Position numbers and translations under genes: made by a program | Notes under the pieces: model-generated | What the model was told of the DNA's origin: nothing | What the model saw: the letters and a program-made list of their open reading frames with translations, nothing else | Databases searched by the model: none | Shown: positions 8,324 to 17,715 of the stretch, piece by piece | How the letters are laid out: the number at the start of each line of letters is the position of its first letter | Numbering within the stretch: the stretch's first letter is position 1 | Assembly: GCA_040387555.1 (NCBI GenBank) | Contig: JAZKDO010000005.1 | Coordinates: forward strand, 496,001-560,000 | Direction of reading: 5' to 3' | DNA length: 64,000 bases | Origin: UBA4416 sp040387555 | GTDB lineage: Bacteria; Bacteroidota; Bacteroidia; B-17B0; Aurantibacillaceae

Positions 8324-9163
8324 TTACAAAGTGCTCAGATCAAATTTATTCTCCATTCTGATTCCTCTTTCTGTCTGCGCAACTGTGCAACATTCAATAG
8401 TAGGATCGTGTTCAAAGAACAGTGTCCAGTTATTTTCTGCAGCTTGCTTTAAAATATAGTCTTTTTCTTTTAAGGTATTTAACGGGCGAACATCATAACC
8501 CATCACATAAGGTATAGGAATATGACCTGTTGAAGGAATAAGGTCTGCTAAAAAAGCAAGAGTTGTATTTTTGTATTTTATCAATGGAATCATCATCGCT
8601 TCCGTATGTCCGTTCGCTTCATACATGCTAAATCCCGGCATAAAATCTTTAGTCGTATCAAAATAGTTTAACTGGCCGCTCTCTTTTATCGGCATAATGT
8701 TTTCTTTCAGGAAGCTGGCCTTCTCACGGGGATTAGGATTTACAGCCCATTCCCAGTGTTTTTCGTTGCACCAATACTTAGCATTTTTAAAAGCGGGACT
8801 GAATTTTGTCCTGTCTGCATTGTATTCTATACTTCCTCCGCAATGGTCAAAATGCAAGTGCGTTAAAAATACATCCGTAATATCATCTTTATGAAAGCCA
8901 TGTTTCGCTAAGGAAAGTTCAAGAGTATCATTGCCATGCAGATAGTAATAGCCAAAAAATTTATCATCCTGTTTATTGCCCATACCGTTATCAATCAGAA
9001 TTAAACGTTTGCCATCCTGCACTAATAAACAGCGCATGGCCCAGCTGCACATGTTATTATCATCGGCTGGATTTAATTTATTCCAGATGGATTTTGGAAC
9101 CACGCCAAACATGGCACCTCCGTCTAATTTAAAATGACCAGTGTTTATAGAATATAATTGCAT
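8324..9163 (-). CDS. metallo-beta-lactamase-fold hydrolase (lactonase-like)
   Basis: 279 residues. The dinuclear metal site is complete: HLHFDH at 102-107, His186 in ANGHTEAM, Asp207 in LADLIP and His252 in FEHDP. An extra insertion around residues 120-170 and the long N-terminal strand pair resemble the AHL-lactonase/AttM-like branch rather than glyoxalase II. There is no signal peptide, so it should be cytosolic. Followed at once by the SRPBCC gene. The natural substrate is unknown; a lactone or ester is a guess from the branch. Confidence 0.82.
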   Translation of the reverse strand: MQLYSINTGHFKLDGGAMFGVVPKSIWNKLNPADDNNMCSWAMRCLLVQDGKRLILIDNGMGNKQDDKFFGYYYLHGNDTLELSLAKHGFHKDDITDVFLTHLHFDHCGGSIEYNADRTKFSPAFKNAKYWCNEKHWEWAVNPNPREKASFLKENIMPIKESGQLNYFDTTKDFMPGFSMYEANGHTEAMMIPLIKYKNTTLAFLADLIPSTGHIPIPYVMGYDVRPLNTLKEKDYILKQAAENNWTLFFEHDPTIECCTVAQTERGIRMENKFDLSTL

Positions 9164-9293
9164 AATGTTTTTTTATAAAAATAGTGATTATTTACATTTT
9201 GTGAAATTATAGAACGTAGATATCGCTGATTATAAAGATTTTCATGATTTTAATCTTTTGAATCAATTTCATCTGTGTCATCAGCATTCTATT

Positions 9294-10187
9294 CTAATAA
9301 TAATTAAACTTCATTTTTCCTTCACTAAATTCAAGATTTGGAAAAGGAATTTTAATCATATTTAAACACGAGAAAACAGATTTTAAAACTTTCGACTTTG
9401 TTTTAATTCTTGTCAAATCAAGATCTAATGAAAAATATCCTTGACGATAACGGTTGAAATTAGTAACATTACCACTTTCATCTTGTACTAAAATAGTATT
9501 GTATCTGGCCCCCAGCATACCATTCGCTCCATATCCAAAAGCAACGTTCAACCATTTTGGAAATCTTGTTTCTTTTTTCATGAAAGTAGAAGGGTTAATA
9601 CTCACCCAGTATGTTTGACCGTTATAATCTTTTAAAATTTGTGTAGCAAAGGATTCCCCTAAAAGATCCGGCCTGTATTTAGCATAAGCAGAAGAATAAA
9701 AAGAAAACTTTAACTGTATGCGTTGTTCTTTCCAGACAACTTTTTGTCCAATTGCCAGCCCGCTTCCGAGTGCATTTGCTCCCACATCGCCCCAGCTAAA
9801 GCCCCAGCCATTGCTATAGCCATCCATGACTTCTATAGCACTCATGTAGGTAAATCCACTAAGGCCTCCAATGATAATTTGATTTTTCTTGGAATAGCCT
9901 GCCCATTCCATTGCCTCCATCATTAATCGTCCGGTTTGATAAGTTGTAAACATATGCCCATATTTATCTATCTGGAACCATTCAGAGTTATCATTGAATG
10001 TATGAAATTTTGAAGTATTATATTCCTGATACCATGCCTGGTTTAAATAAACCAGTGAACCGGCAGTTAAGGCTACTGACGAAGTACCTAATACAATTTT
10101 TCTTTTTTTAAATACAGATAAAGAATCTGAAGAAAAAGAAATAAAAGGAAAGAAAAAAACTAGGATAGCTATTAGAAAATTTTTCAA
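9294..10187 (-). CDS. DUF2279 family exported protein
   Basis: 297 residues beginning with a hydrophobic signal peptide (about 1-20) that ends FISFSSDS. A second hydrophobic stretch at 33-47 is followed by WFQIDKYGHMFTTYQTGR, a stretch containing AIEVMDGYSNGWGFSWGD near 115-132, then ANALGSGLAIGQ. These His/Asp-rich, YfiM-like features define DUF2279, an uncharacterised family predicted in the envelope. The C-terminal third ends in beta strands. The start is TTG at 10185-10187, which is needed to keep the signal peptide. Seven bases downstream of the BrkB stop, so co-transcribed with it. Confidence 0.75.
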   Translation of the reverse strand: MKNFLIAILVFFFPFISFSSDSLSVFKKRKIVLGTSSVALTAGSLVYLNQAWYQEYNTSKFHTFNDNSEWFQIDKYGHMFTTYQTGRLMMEAMEWAGYSKKNQIIIGGLSGFTYMSAIEVMDGYSNGWGFSWGDVGANALGSGLAIGQKVVWKEQRIQLKFSFYSSAYAKYRPDLLGESFATQILKDYNGQTYWVSINPSTFMKKETRFPKWLNVAFGYGANGMLGARYNTILVQDESGNVTNFNRYRQGYFSLDLDLTRIKTKSKVLKSVFSCLNMIKIPFPNLEFSEGKMKFNYY

Positions 10188-10194
10188 AATGATT

Positions 10195-11526
10195 TTAAGC
10201 CAAGTCTTTAACCAACATGTTTCCTTTGCTGGTATTTAATACATCGTCCATGTCTTTCATCAGTCTGTTAACGATAGCCAGTTCTTTACTATCTTCAATT
10301 GGCAGTTCATTGATACCTTTTTCGTCGAGTTTATCGATAATGTATTTAACAGTTAATTTTGAATCTGAAATTCCGGGTTGATATGCGGTTTCTTTATCCA
10401 CTGTAGTTTTTACTTCGTTAAATATACCGGTTTCTGTAAACTCAAAAATAATTGTTCGTGCGAGACGAATAGGAAGGTCTAATTTTTTTGCGATTTGCAT
10501 AGCTGTTGAGGAAGGTTTCCCTTCATTAAAATTTTTCACAACATAATTAGCAATCAATAGAGCAATCACGCGCTTGTAACGGTCGCTTATGTTGGTGATA
10601 TCATTTTCCAGCTCATAATGATCCACATTTTGGTTTGCAAATGAAAGCTCAGCTCCGAAAAGCATAATGTACCAAGAGTATTGCACCCAAATTAAAAATA
10701 ACGGTAAGGCTGCAAAACTTCCATAAATAGCATTGTATTGAGCCACTCCAACCTGCGAAGCCACGTAAGCCCATTGCAATAATTCGAACAAAACAGCAGC
10801 TACAAAACCGCCTTTGGCACCTGCTAAAAAAGTTACCTTTGTATTAGGCAGGGCGATATATACAAAGATGAATATAGACCAGATTAGAGTAAATGCCAAC
10901 AGTTTTAAGAGTATAGCACTCACAGGATCAAAATAAACATGCGCGGATGAGAACGCTTCCACACTTGTTCTGAGACCAACAGTAATTGTTCCGGACAAAA
11001 GCAAAAAAATAGGGGCGACAAGCATGATTGACAGATAGTCAGTTATTTTCCTAACCCAAGTACGTTCACGTTTTATTTCCCATATTTCATTAAAGCTATC
11101 CTCAATACTGCCTAACAATTTCATCACCGACCATAATAAAACAATCACACCAATACCGGCAATTAGTCCGCCGCGTGTATTTGCCAACATTTTATCAGCG
11201 TATTCAAAAACCTGCATTAAGACGTCTTGCTGATCCCCAAACTTTAAAAGAATTTGGGATTTCATATCTTCCTGATATCCAAATCCTTTGGCAATAGCAA
11301 AAATTAAAGCAATAACAGGTACAATAGAAAACAAAGTGTAATAGGTTAGAGCAGAGGCTTTTAATAAACAATTATCTTCGTTAAAACCTTTTATAGCCAG
11401 CATAAAAATACGAAGTTGCTTAACCAAAAAACTTTGTTTTTTATTCAGCTTATCAATCCTTAAACGCCATAATTTGGTATTCAAAAAATGAGATATATTT
11501 TTAATAGTTCTGACTACTCTTGCCAT
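10195..11526 (-). CDS. YihY/BrkB family membrane protein with C-terminal helical/winged-helix-like extension
   Basis: 443 residues. Residues about 45-305 are the six-helix BrkB/YihY domain with the signature ASALTYYTLFSIVPVIALIFA near 62, VMKLLGSIEDSFNEIW near 135 and LFLIWVQYSWYIMLFGAEL near 275. The family was once mislabelled ribonuclease BN; its role is unknown. Residues about 310-443 form a soluble tail containing STAMQIAKKLDLPIRLAR and a following helix-turn, which looks like a winged helix. ATG start. A perfect TAGATTTG -7 box lies just upstream, overlapping the end of the hydroxylase gene. Confidence 0.88.
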   Translation of the reverse strand: MARVVRTIKNISHFLNTKLWRLRIDKLNKKQSFLVKQLRIFMLAIKGFNEDNCLLKASALTYYTLFSIVPVIALIFAIAKGFGYQEDMKSQILLKFGDQQDVLMQVFEYADKMLANTRGGLIAGIGVIVLLWSVMKLLGSIEDSFNEIWEIKRERTWVRKITDYLSIMLVAPIFLLLSGTITVGLRTSVEAFSSAHVYFDPVSAILLKLLAFTLIWSIFIFVYIALPNTKVTFLAGAKGGFVAAVLFELLQWAYVASQVGVAQYNAIYGSFAALPLFLIWVQYSWYIMLFGAELSFANQNVDHYELENDITNISDRYKRVIALLIANYVVKNFNEGKPSSTAMQIAKKLDLPIRLARTIIFEFTETGIFNEVKTTVDKETAYQPGISDSKLTVKYIIDKLDEKGINELPIEDSKELAIVNRLMKDMDDVLNTSKGNMLVKDLA

Positions 11527-11543
11527 AATAAAGTAAAGATAAA

Positions 11544-11551
11544 CAAATCTA
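11544..11551 (-). promoter_or_regulatory. -7 box of the BrkB/YihY gene
   Basis: The minus strand reads TAGATTTG, an exact TAnnTTTG. It overlaps the stop codon of the upstream hydroxylase gene and predicts a start near 11537, 11 nt before the ATG. Confidence 0.45.
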
Positions 11552-12436
11552 TTCGTTTTTGTTTAATTCATCTCGTAACTGACGGGCTGTTTTCCTACTT
11601 CCGTCATGGCTCCAACCAGGAGGGCCGAAAACATACATGAGCTTGTTTTTAAACGATGTCTGTTTTCTTAAATCTGTGAAAATTGCATGCCATTCATGAA
11701 ATACCATCGTAAGTGGGTTATAAGATTTTAAATTTGTGGTCAATCCATAAACCACTTCCTCGTCTTCTTTAGCAAAGGTTCCAAATACCCTGTCCCAGAT
11801 AATAAAGATCATTCCCATATTTTTATCTAAGTATTTAACGTTACTTGCATGATGCACCCGATGATGCGAAGGAGTTGATAAAAACAATTCCAGGAAACCA
11901 AGCTTTCCTACCGTTTTCGTGTGAATTAGGATTCCGTATATCTGCGTAGCTGCATACATGAACATCACATCCAAAGGATCAAATCCGAAAAGAGATAGGG
12001 GGATAAAATAAATGAAGCGGTATAAGGGCTGGAAAACGGAAGATCGGAATCCCACTGTTAAATTAAATTCCTCTGAGGAATGGTGAGTGACATGAACAGC
12101 CCAAAAAAAACGACAATAATGATCCACTCTATGCATCCAGTAAAAAAGAAAATCTTCTGCTAATAATAAAGCTGACCAGTAAATAATAGGATGTAATGCT
12201 TTATCAATTCCTAAAAATTGAAAGCGTTGAAAATACCAAAGTACTCCTAAACAAATACCTCTTACTAATATATCTAAAGAAAAATTAAGGGTTGTTAAAT
12301 AAATATTGATCAATAAACCCTTGGTAGAGTAATACTTTTTTTCATGCCAATAACTATATAAAATTTCTATCCCTATAACAATGGCATAAATAGGAATTGA
12401 TAATTTGATCAGTAACTCTTCTCTGAATTCGTTCAT
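11549..12436 (-). CDS. sterol desaturase / fatty acid hydroxylase superfamily protein
   Basis: 295 residues, an integral membrane di-iron enzyme. The three histidine clusters that bind iron are HRVDH at 102-106, HVTHH at 115-119 and HHRVHH at 191-196. Hydrophobic segments occupy about 10-30, 45-70, 85-100 and 140-172. Bacterial relatives hydroxylate carotenoids, sterol-like lipids or acyl chains; the sequence does not reveal which. It lies 13 bases downstream of the 1735-residue secreted-protein gene and 22 bases upstream of the BrkB gene, so read-through from one or both is likely. ATG start at 12434-12436. Confidence 0.88.
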   Translation of the reverse strand: MNEFREELLIKLSIPIYAIVIGIEILYSYWHEKKYYSTKGLLINIYLTTLNFSLDILVRGICLGVLWYFQRFQFLGIDKALHPIIYWSALLLAEDFLFYWMHRVDHYCRFFWAVHVTHHSSEEFNLTVGFRSSVFQPLYRFIYFIPLSLFGFDPLDVMFMYAATQIYGILIHTKTVGKLGFLELFLSTPSHHRVHHASNVKYLDKNMGMIFIIWDRVFGTFAKEDEEVVYGLTTNLKSYNPLTMVFHEWHAIFTDLRKQTSFKNKLMYVFGPPGWSHDGSRKTARQLRDELNKNE

Positions 12437-12449
12437 TTAAAATAGATCA

Positions 12450-15400
12450 TTAATCGCGGAATAAATTTAAGAAACCTTTTTCAGTTGTTGATTTGTCAAA
12501 CTGATCCGTATAGTTAATAATGTAGAAATAGGTGCCAGCTGGCGCGGAACCTGATTTTGCTGAACCATCCCAAAATCCATTTATAGCATCCCATTCGTGC
12601 ATTTTTAATCCCCAACGATCATATATAGTACAGTTCAGGGTTTTTAATCCGCTGGAACTAACTTTAAACAAATCATTCGACTGATCGCCATTTGGCGTAA
12701 AAACGTTTGGAATCACAACCACAGCTTCCTTAGCAATAGTAATACATTTGGTGACAGAATTCGTACACGTAGCATTAGTGGCTAATAAAGTGACACAACA
12801 GCTTCCGGTGTCAGCATAGGATGTCATCGCATTTGTAGAGATAGATATTCCATTACAAAAATCCCAGGCAGAAGATGTGGCATTAATGCTTGTGTTATTA
12901 AAGTTAACCGAACTACCCAAAGTAACAATATTACCTTCCTGGATTATGAAATCAGCAACCGGAGTGGCGAGCACCTGGACAATTGAAGGCATCGTGTAGG
13001 TAGATGAACAACCTAATGTATTCGTACAGGTTGCGGTTACAGTATAATTCCCACCGGCTGCGTAACAATGATTAGGATTATTTGAATTTCCATTATTTCC
13101 ATCGCCAAAGTTATAGGCAATGGTCGAACAGGATGAACTTGTTTGGTCTGTAAAATTAATGCAAAGAGGAACGCAGCCTGTTATTACAGATGCGTTTACA
13201 TTTAATGTAGGTGAAGAGGTAACAAACACAGTTGCGGTCGTCGGTGGTGAAGTGCAGCCTACATTATATCCAAAAACAGAATACGTAGTAGTTAACGCAG
13301 GAATCGGATTAATTGTCTGCGTGGTTTCTGTTGTACTCCATGTAAAGCTGGTGGCACCTGTTGCAACTAATGTCGCAGTTTGTCCGGCACAAATTGAGGA
13401 AGAAACGATATTTACTGTTGGTGTGGCAGTTACAGTAACGGTCGAAATGGCCGCGGCTGAGCTTACACATCCATTGACATCAGTTCCCTGTACGTTATAA
13501 GTTGTCGTGTTTGTCGGGCTCACAGTTTGGAAACTTCCAGTAACGCTGTTAGACCATGTATAAGTATTAGCACCTGTTGCTATTATAGTAGCGGTTTGTC
13601 CTGAACAAATATTGCCATTAGTAACTGAAAGAGTTGGAATAGAATTTACCGTAATGGTTTGAACTGCTGAGTTGGTGCAGCCTGCAACTGATGTTCCGGT
13701 TACAGAATATGTTGTGGTAACTGTAGGTGAGAAACTAATGCCATTGGTGATCCCTCCTGACAAGGTATAAGTGGAAGCACCATTTGCTGTTAATGATGTA
13801 GAATAGCCATTACAAATCACTGGATTCGCAGCATTTATACTGACGTTTGGACTTGCATTTTCGGTAACAACAATAGTGTCGGAATAAGAACAAACCTGCT
13901 GATAAAAAATATCATCTAAAGCAAAGTCGTTTGCTCCGGGAGCAGTAAAGTTCTGATCCACGATGGTAATTACTGCAGAAGTATTGGCTCCTGAATTCCA
14001 GTTGGTAGCAAAATTACCCCACACACCAGCTGTGAATGGAGCACTATAGGCCGCACCAAGTAAACTGCCATTAATAGAAAATTGTAATTGGGCTTCGTTA
14101 CCGGCAGAAGTATTATAAACAGAGGCAACCCAGGCAGAGAAATTATAATTTGTATTTGGATTCACAGTAATAGTTTCACTCCACACAACATCATTCGCAA
14201 CTGCGGAACCGTTGCACACCATCATGTTTCCTGTTCCGCTTGTATGATCACCAAAAGTCACAAAATTGGTATGACCTGCATTTGGGTCAGTAGTTATAAT
14301 ATAAGTTCCGGGATTGGATAATAAACCGAATGGACCTGGTGATGCCGGTACAACATAATTACTGGTAAACATGGTATTGCCTAAATTAAAGTTTCCATTC
14401 GCTACTAAATCATTGCTCAGCATTGTTCCTGTGCATATATAAGTGCCAGTATTAGTGGCTGTCATATTTTGTGAAGTAGCACCTGTCGGACTCCATGAAT
14501 AAGAGGTGTATCCAGCCGGACCGTTGATGACATAATTCATCGGAGAACAAAACGCGGTATCTTTTCCTAAACTAAATGAACATACATTATTACAATTTGT
14601 GACGTTGATAACGGACGTAATAGAAGCTGAGCACGCACCATCTGCGCCTGTAATTGTATAGGTTGTTGACATTGTTGGTGTAGCAGTAATAGATGTTCCT
14701 GATAAATTACCGGGATTCCAGGTGTATGAGATAGCACCACTCACTGTGAGTGTTGCTGTTTGTCCAGAGCAAATACTTGGTGAATTCACAGTCAGGGTTG
14801 GCGTAGGTGTTACGCTAATAGTTGCTGTTGTTGTGTTAGTACAAACACCGTTAGATCCTGTGATGTTATAAGTAGCGTTTGAATTAGCGGAAATAGTTGG
14901 TGTGGTTATAGTTCCTGGCATCCATGTAAAGCTGGTTGCGGTTCCTGAAGCTGTTAACACTGTGGATGTGCCGGCGCATATAGTTGCGCTTGGAACGGAG
15001 ACGGTAGGTAAGGCAACAACAGTAACAGTTGCTGTTGTTGTGTTAGTACAAACACCATTAGACCCTATAATGGTATATATAGTATTGGAGGTTGCAGAAA
15101 TGGTAGATGTTGGAACATTTCCGGGCATCCATGTAAAACTGGTAGCAGTTCCGGAGGCTGTTAATACAGTGGAGGTGCTCGCGCAAATGGTTGCGTTCGG
15201 CACAGATAGTGTTGGAAGCGCAACATCAGTAACCGTTGCCGTTGTAGAGTTAGTACATACGCCGTTAGATCCCGTAATGGTATATGTATTAGTGGAGTTT
15301 GCAGAAATGGTAGATGTTGGCACATTTCCCGGCATCCATGTAAAACTGGTTGCGCTTCCTGAAGCTGTTAATACTGTTGATGTGCCTGCACAAATGGTAG

Positions 15401-17657
15401 CGCTCTGGACAGAAACTGTCGGAAGGGAAGCAACAGTAACAGTGGCCGTTGTTGAGTTAGTGCAAACACCGTTAGATCCTGTAATAGAATACGTGATATT
15501 TGAATTCGCAGAAATAGTAGGGGTGCTTATAGTTCCTGGCATCCATGTAAAACTAGTGGCGCTTCCTGAAGCAGTTAACACTGTGGATGTGCCTGCACAA
15601 ATGGTTGCATTCGGGACAGATATAGTGGGAGGAGTCAAAATTGTTACCGTTGCGGTTTTTGAAACGGTACACGATAAGGATGACGCACTGACTGTATATA
15701 TGGTTGTTAAGGTGGGGGACACCGTGATTGAACTCGATACAGCTCCCGTATTCCAGGTGTAGGAAGATGCACCCCCGGCAGTTACTGTGATGGACTGATT
15801 AGGACAAATTGTGGGATTATTTACCGTAATAGTTGGACCACTCGTAACAGTTATAATAATTGGGAGCCGATATAAACCCGGACACGAACCTGCATAAACA
15901 GTATAGGTTCCGACTGTTGTATAATTAGGGGTTGTGTAAACCGTTCCTGAAGAAATAGCATTGCCATTTAAAGAATTATACCATTCAATAGTGGCTGTAT
16001 TATTTGTTGAACTTGCGGTTAAGTTTGCAGATTGACTAGTGCAAATAGTTTGATTCGCTGAAGCGGTTAATGAATAAGAAGACGTAATTAACTGATTTTT
16101 TGTTCCTGCATCACCGGAAGTTGCGCCATTCATAGGAAATTCGGTATCAAAAGCGGAGGCATTAGTCGTACCGTTACTTCCGCCATTTACATTTTGAGTA
16201 AATCCCGTATTGGTAGCTGTTATATAACCACCGCTTCCGCCACCACCGGGTCCCTGACCTTCACTGTTTGTTGTTCCGGTTTTTATTTGGTTTCCACCGT
16301 TACCTCCGTTTGCATTAGCAGTAATACCTGAAATTGTTCCGCTACTTCTAAGGATAATAGTGCCGCCCGCGCCAGCTCCTCCAGCCCCGTCAATTCCTTG
16401 TTGAGGGGCTCCAATACCAATATTTCCAAATGCATTATTTCCATTTGCACCATTAGAATTAATACTTCCAGTTCCTGAAATAACTCCGTAAGTTAAAAAA
16501 TAAATTAAACCACCACCCGCGCCGCCAGAGCAAGCGTTTGTGCCATTAGATTGCCCTGTAGACATATGTCCAGCGCCACCCCCACCGCCCATAAATAGTT
16601 TTCCCAGGCCATAATGTAAGGGTCTTCCTCCAAAACCTCCATAACTAGGTCTTCTTGTACTTCCCCATGCTAAATTATGTGGGCCAACTGAATTTGGATT
16701 ATTAGTACTTACCGTAGAGGTACCATAACCACCTTTACCTCCTCCACTAGAAATTAATGATGAACGTGTAGGCCATTCCAGATTAAATGCGACACTGTAG
16801 GTCGTATTTGTGATGCCATATCCAGACCAATTGTTTATGTTTCCCCCATTACCACCGCCGCCGCCGCCGCAATTGTTAGCGTTTCCGCCGCCGCCGCCAT
16901 TGGCAGGAGCGCCCTTGCATTGCTTCCCTAATGAATCAATTGCTAATGCATTATTTAGCCGATCACTTCCAACGCCTTCTCCTTTTTCTGCACCGTCACT
17001 TGGGTTTTTAGTAACAAAATTACTGTTGCCGTTTCCTCCATTACCAATAGCTGCCCCACCTCTAAATCCTAATCCGGTAGTGGTTATTAATCCATCAATA
17101 GTTGTATTACCATCTACTTCAACGGCTAATATGCCGCCAACTGATCCATTCCAGGCATCTGTAGTTAAAGTGCCTGTTCCAGTGACATTTAAACTATTAT
17201 ATCTTGGTACCCTAACGATTTGGGTTTTACCTGTGTTCGAATATGAATAAGTTAATCCGCAGGTTAACTCAATTTGATTGTTTGATATAGTTGATTTGAC
17301 TTCGGCAAATTCGTAATTTCCACAAGAAGAATAATCATATATTTTTCCGTAGGTACTATCTGGCTGCCATGGCACCGCATAAGTCCCCAGGTTCATTTTT
17401 GCGCCCTGCATCTGGATGATCATTACAAGGTCACCAGTAGTTAATGTGGAAGTGAAACGTGAATTTGTGTTTAGACCGTTAGCAGTAACATTTAAGATTG
17501 AACTATTTGCGGCAACCGAAGCAGTTAAAGCAGTGAATTCATTTACCCTGGCAAGTGAAGCTGAAACGGTTTTGCCGCCGTCTTTTCCTTTTTGTGCCTG
17601 AACGCTGTGAAATATGCATAAACATAATATGCAGGCGAGTAATCTGTTTAGTACCAT
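12450..17657 (-). CDS. giant T9SS-secreted repeat protein with CHU_C (type B) sorting domain
   Basis: 1735 residues. A signal peptide ends near HSVQAQ (about residue 21). Residues about 200-485 are glycine-rich (runs such as GGGGGGNGG). Residues about 540-1020 are Ig-like strands, each carrying a Cys pair (ATICAG ... GVCTN), including four copies at an exact 69-residue period. Residues about 1086-1259 look like a jelly-roll, carbohydrate-binding-like insert. More Ig-like units follow, then a PKD domain near 1480-1556 (YNFGDGNNGNSNNPNH) and a C-terminal gliding-motility-type sorting domain at about 1646-1735 (VFTPNGDQSNDLF, YDRWG, GTYFYII). Predicted to be exported by T9SS and to act as an adhesin or surface filament; the function is inferred only from architecture. 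Confidence 0.9.
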   Translation of the reverse strand: MVLNRLLACILCLCIFHSVQAQKGKDGGKTVSASLARVNEFTALTASVAANSSILNVTANGLNTNSRFTSTLTTGDLVMIIQMQGAKMNLGTYAVPWQPDSTYGKIYDYSSCGNYEFAEVKSTISNNQIELTCGLTYSYSNTGKTQIVRVPRYNSLNVTGTGTLTTDAWNGSVGGILAVEVDGNTTIDGLITTTGLGFRGGAAIGNGGNGNSNFVTKNPSDGAEKGEGVGSDRLNNALAIDSLGKQCKGAPANGGGGGNANNCGGGGGGNGGNINNWSGYGITNTTYSVAFNLEWPTRSSLISSGGGKGGYGTSTVSTNNPNSVGPHNLAWGSTRRPSYGGFGGRPLHYGLGKLFMGGGGGAGHMSTGQSNGTNACSGGAGGGLIYFLTYGVISGTGSINSNGANGNNAFGNIGIGAPQQGIDGAGGAGAGGTIILRSSGTISGITANANGGNGGNQIKTGTTNSEGQGPGGGGSGGYITATNTGFTQNVNGGSNGTTNASAFDTEFPMNGATSGDAGTKNQLITSSYSLTASANQTICTSQSANLTASSTNNTATIEWYNSLNGNAISSGTVYTTPNYTTVGTYTVYAGSCPGLYRLPIIITVTSGPTITVNNPTICPNQSITVTAGGASSYTWNTGAVSSSITVSPTLTTIYTVSASSLSCTVSKTATVTILTPPTISVPNATICAGTSTVLTASGSATSFTWMPGTISTPTISANSNITYSITGSNGVCTNSTTATVTVASLPTVSVQSATICAGTSTVLTASGSATSFTWMPGNVPTSTISANSTNTYTITGSNGVCTNSTTATVTDVALPTLSVPNATICASTSTVLTASGTATSFTWMPGNVPTSTISATSNTIYTIIGSNGVCTNTTTATVTVVALPTVSVPSATICAGTSTVLTASGTATSFTWMPGTITTPTISANSNATYNITGSNGVCTNTTTATISVTPTPTLTVNSPSICSGQTATLTVSGAISYTWNPGNLSGTSITATPTMSTTYTITGADGACSASITSVINVTNCNNVCSFSLGKDTAFCSPMNYVINGPAGYTSYSWSPTGATSQNMTATNTGTYICTGTMLSNDLVANGNFNLGNTMFTSNYVVPASPGPFGLLSNPGTYIITTDPNAGHTNFVTFGDHTSGTGNMMVCNGSAVANDVVWSETITVNPNTNYNFSAWVASVYNTSAGNEAQLQFSINGSLLGAAYSAPFTAGVWGNFATNWNSGANTSAVITIVDQNFTAPGANDFALDDIFYQQVCSYSDTIVVTENASPNVSINAANPVICNGYSTSLTANGASTYTLSGGITNGISFSPTVTTTYSVTGTSVAGCTNSAVQTITVNSIPTLSVTNGNICSGQTATIIATGANTYTWSNSVTGSFQTVSPTNTTTYNVQGTDVNGCVSSAAAISTVTVTATPTVNIVSSSICAGQTATLVATGATSFTWSTTETTQTINPIPALTTTYSVFGYNVGCTSPPTTATVFVTSSPTLNVNASVITGCVPLCINFTDQTSSSCSTIAYNFGDGNNGNSNNPNHCYAAGGNYTVTATCTNTLGCSSTYTMPSIVQVLATPVADFIIQEGNIVTLGSSVNFNNTSINATSSAWDFCNGISISTNAMTSYADTGSCCVTLLATNATCTNSVTKCITIAKEAVVVIPNVFTPNGDQSNDLFKVSSSGLKTLNCTIYDRWGLKMHEWDAINGFWDGSAKSGSAPAGTYFYIINYTDQFDKSTTEKGFLNLFRD
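14799..15626 (-). repeat. four tandem 207-bp coding repeats in the giant secreted protein
   Basis: The plus-strand anchor GGCATCCATGTAAA recurs at 14917, 15124, 15331 and 15538, exactly 207 bp apart each time (69 codons). The encoded units share ICAxTSTVLTASG and SNGVCTN. The bases differ mostly at third codon positions between copies. Confidence 0.9.
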
Positions 17658-17682
17658 TTACTTGTATCTAAAAAATGAGCAC

Positions 17683-17690
17683 CAAATATA
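17683..17690 (-). promoter_or_regulatory. -7 box of the giant secreted-protein gene
   Basis: The minus strand reads TATATTTG, an exact TAnnTTTG, 26 nt before the ATG (17655-17657). No clear -33 TTTG at standard spacing. Confidence 0.45.
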
Positions 17691-17715
17691 CTGAAATTAG
17701 ACCTCACAGAGAAAA

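Noticed and set aside
13120..13500. 126-codon plus-strand frame
   Set aside because: Antisense to Ig-like domains of the 1735-residue protein; composition and position explain it.
14902..15762. 286-codon open frame on the plus strand opposite the repeat array
   Set aside because: It is the complement of the 207-bp repeats; periodic coding on the minus strand keeps this frame open. The product is a low-complexity Val-rich repeat with no start signal.
16810..17250. 146-codon plus-strand frame rich in proline
   Set aside because: Antisense shadow of the glycine-rich region (Gly codons read as Pro on the other strand).
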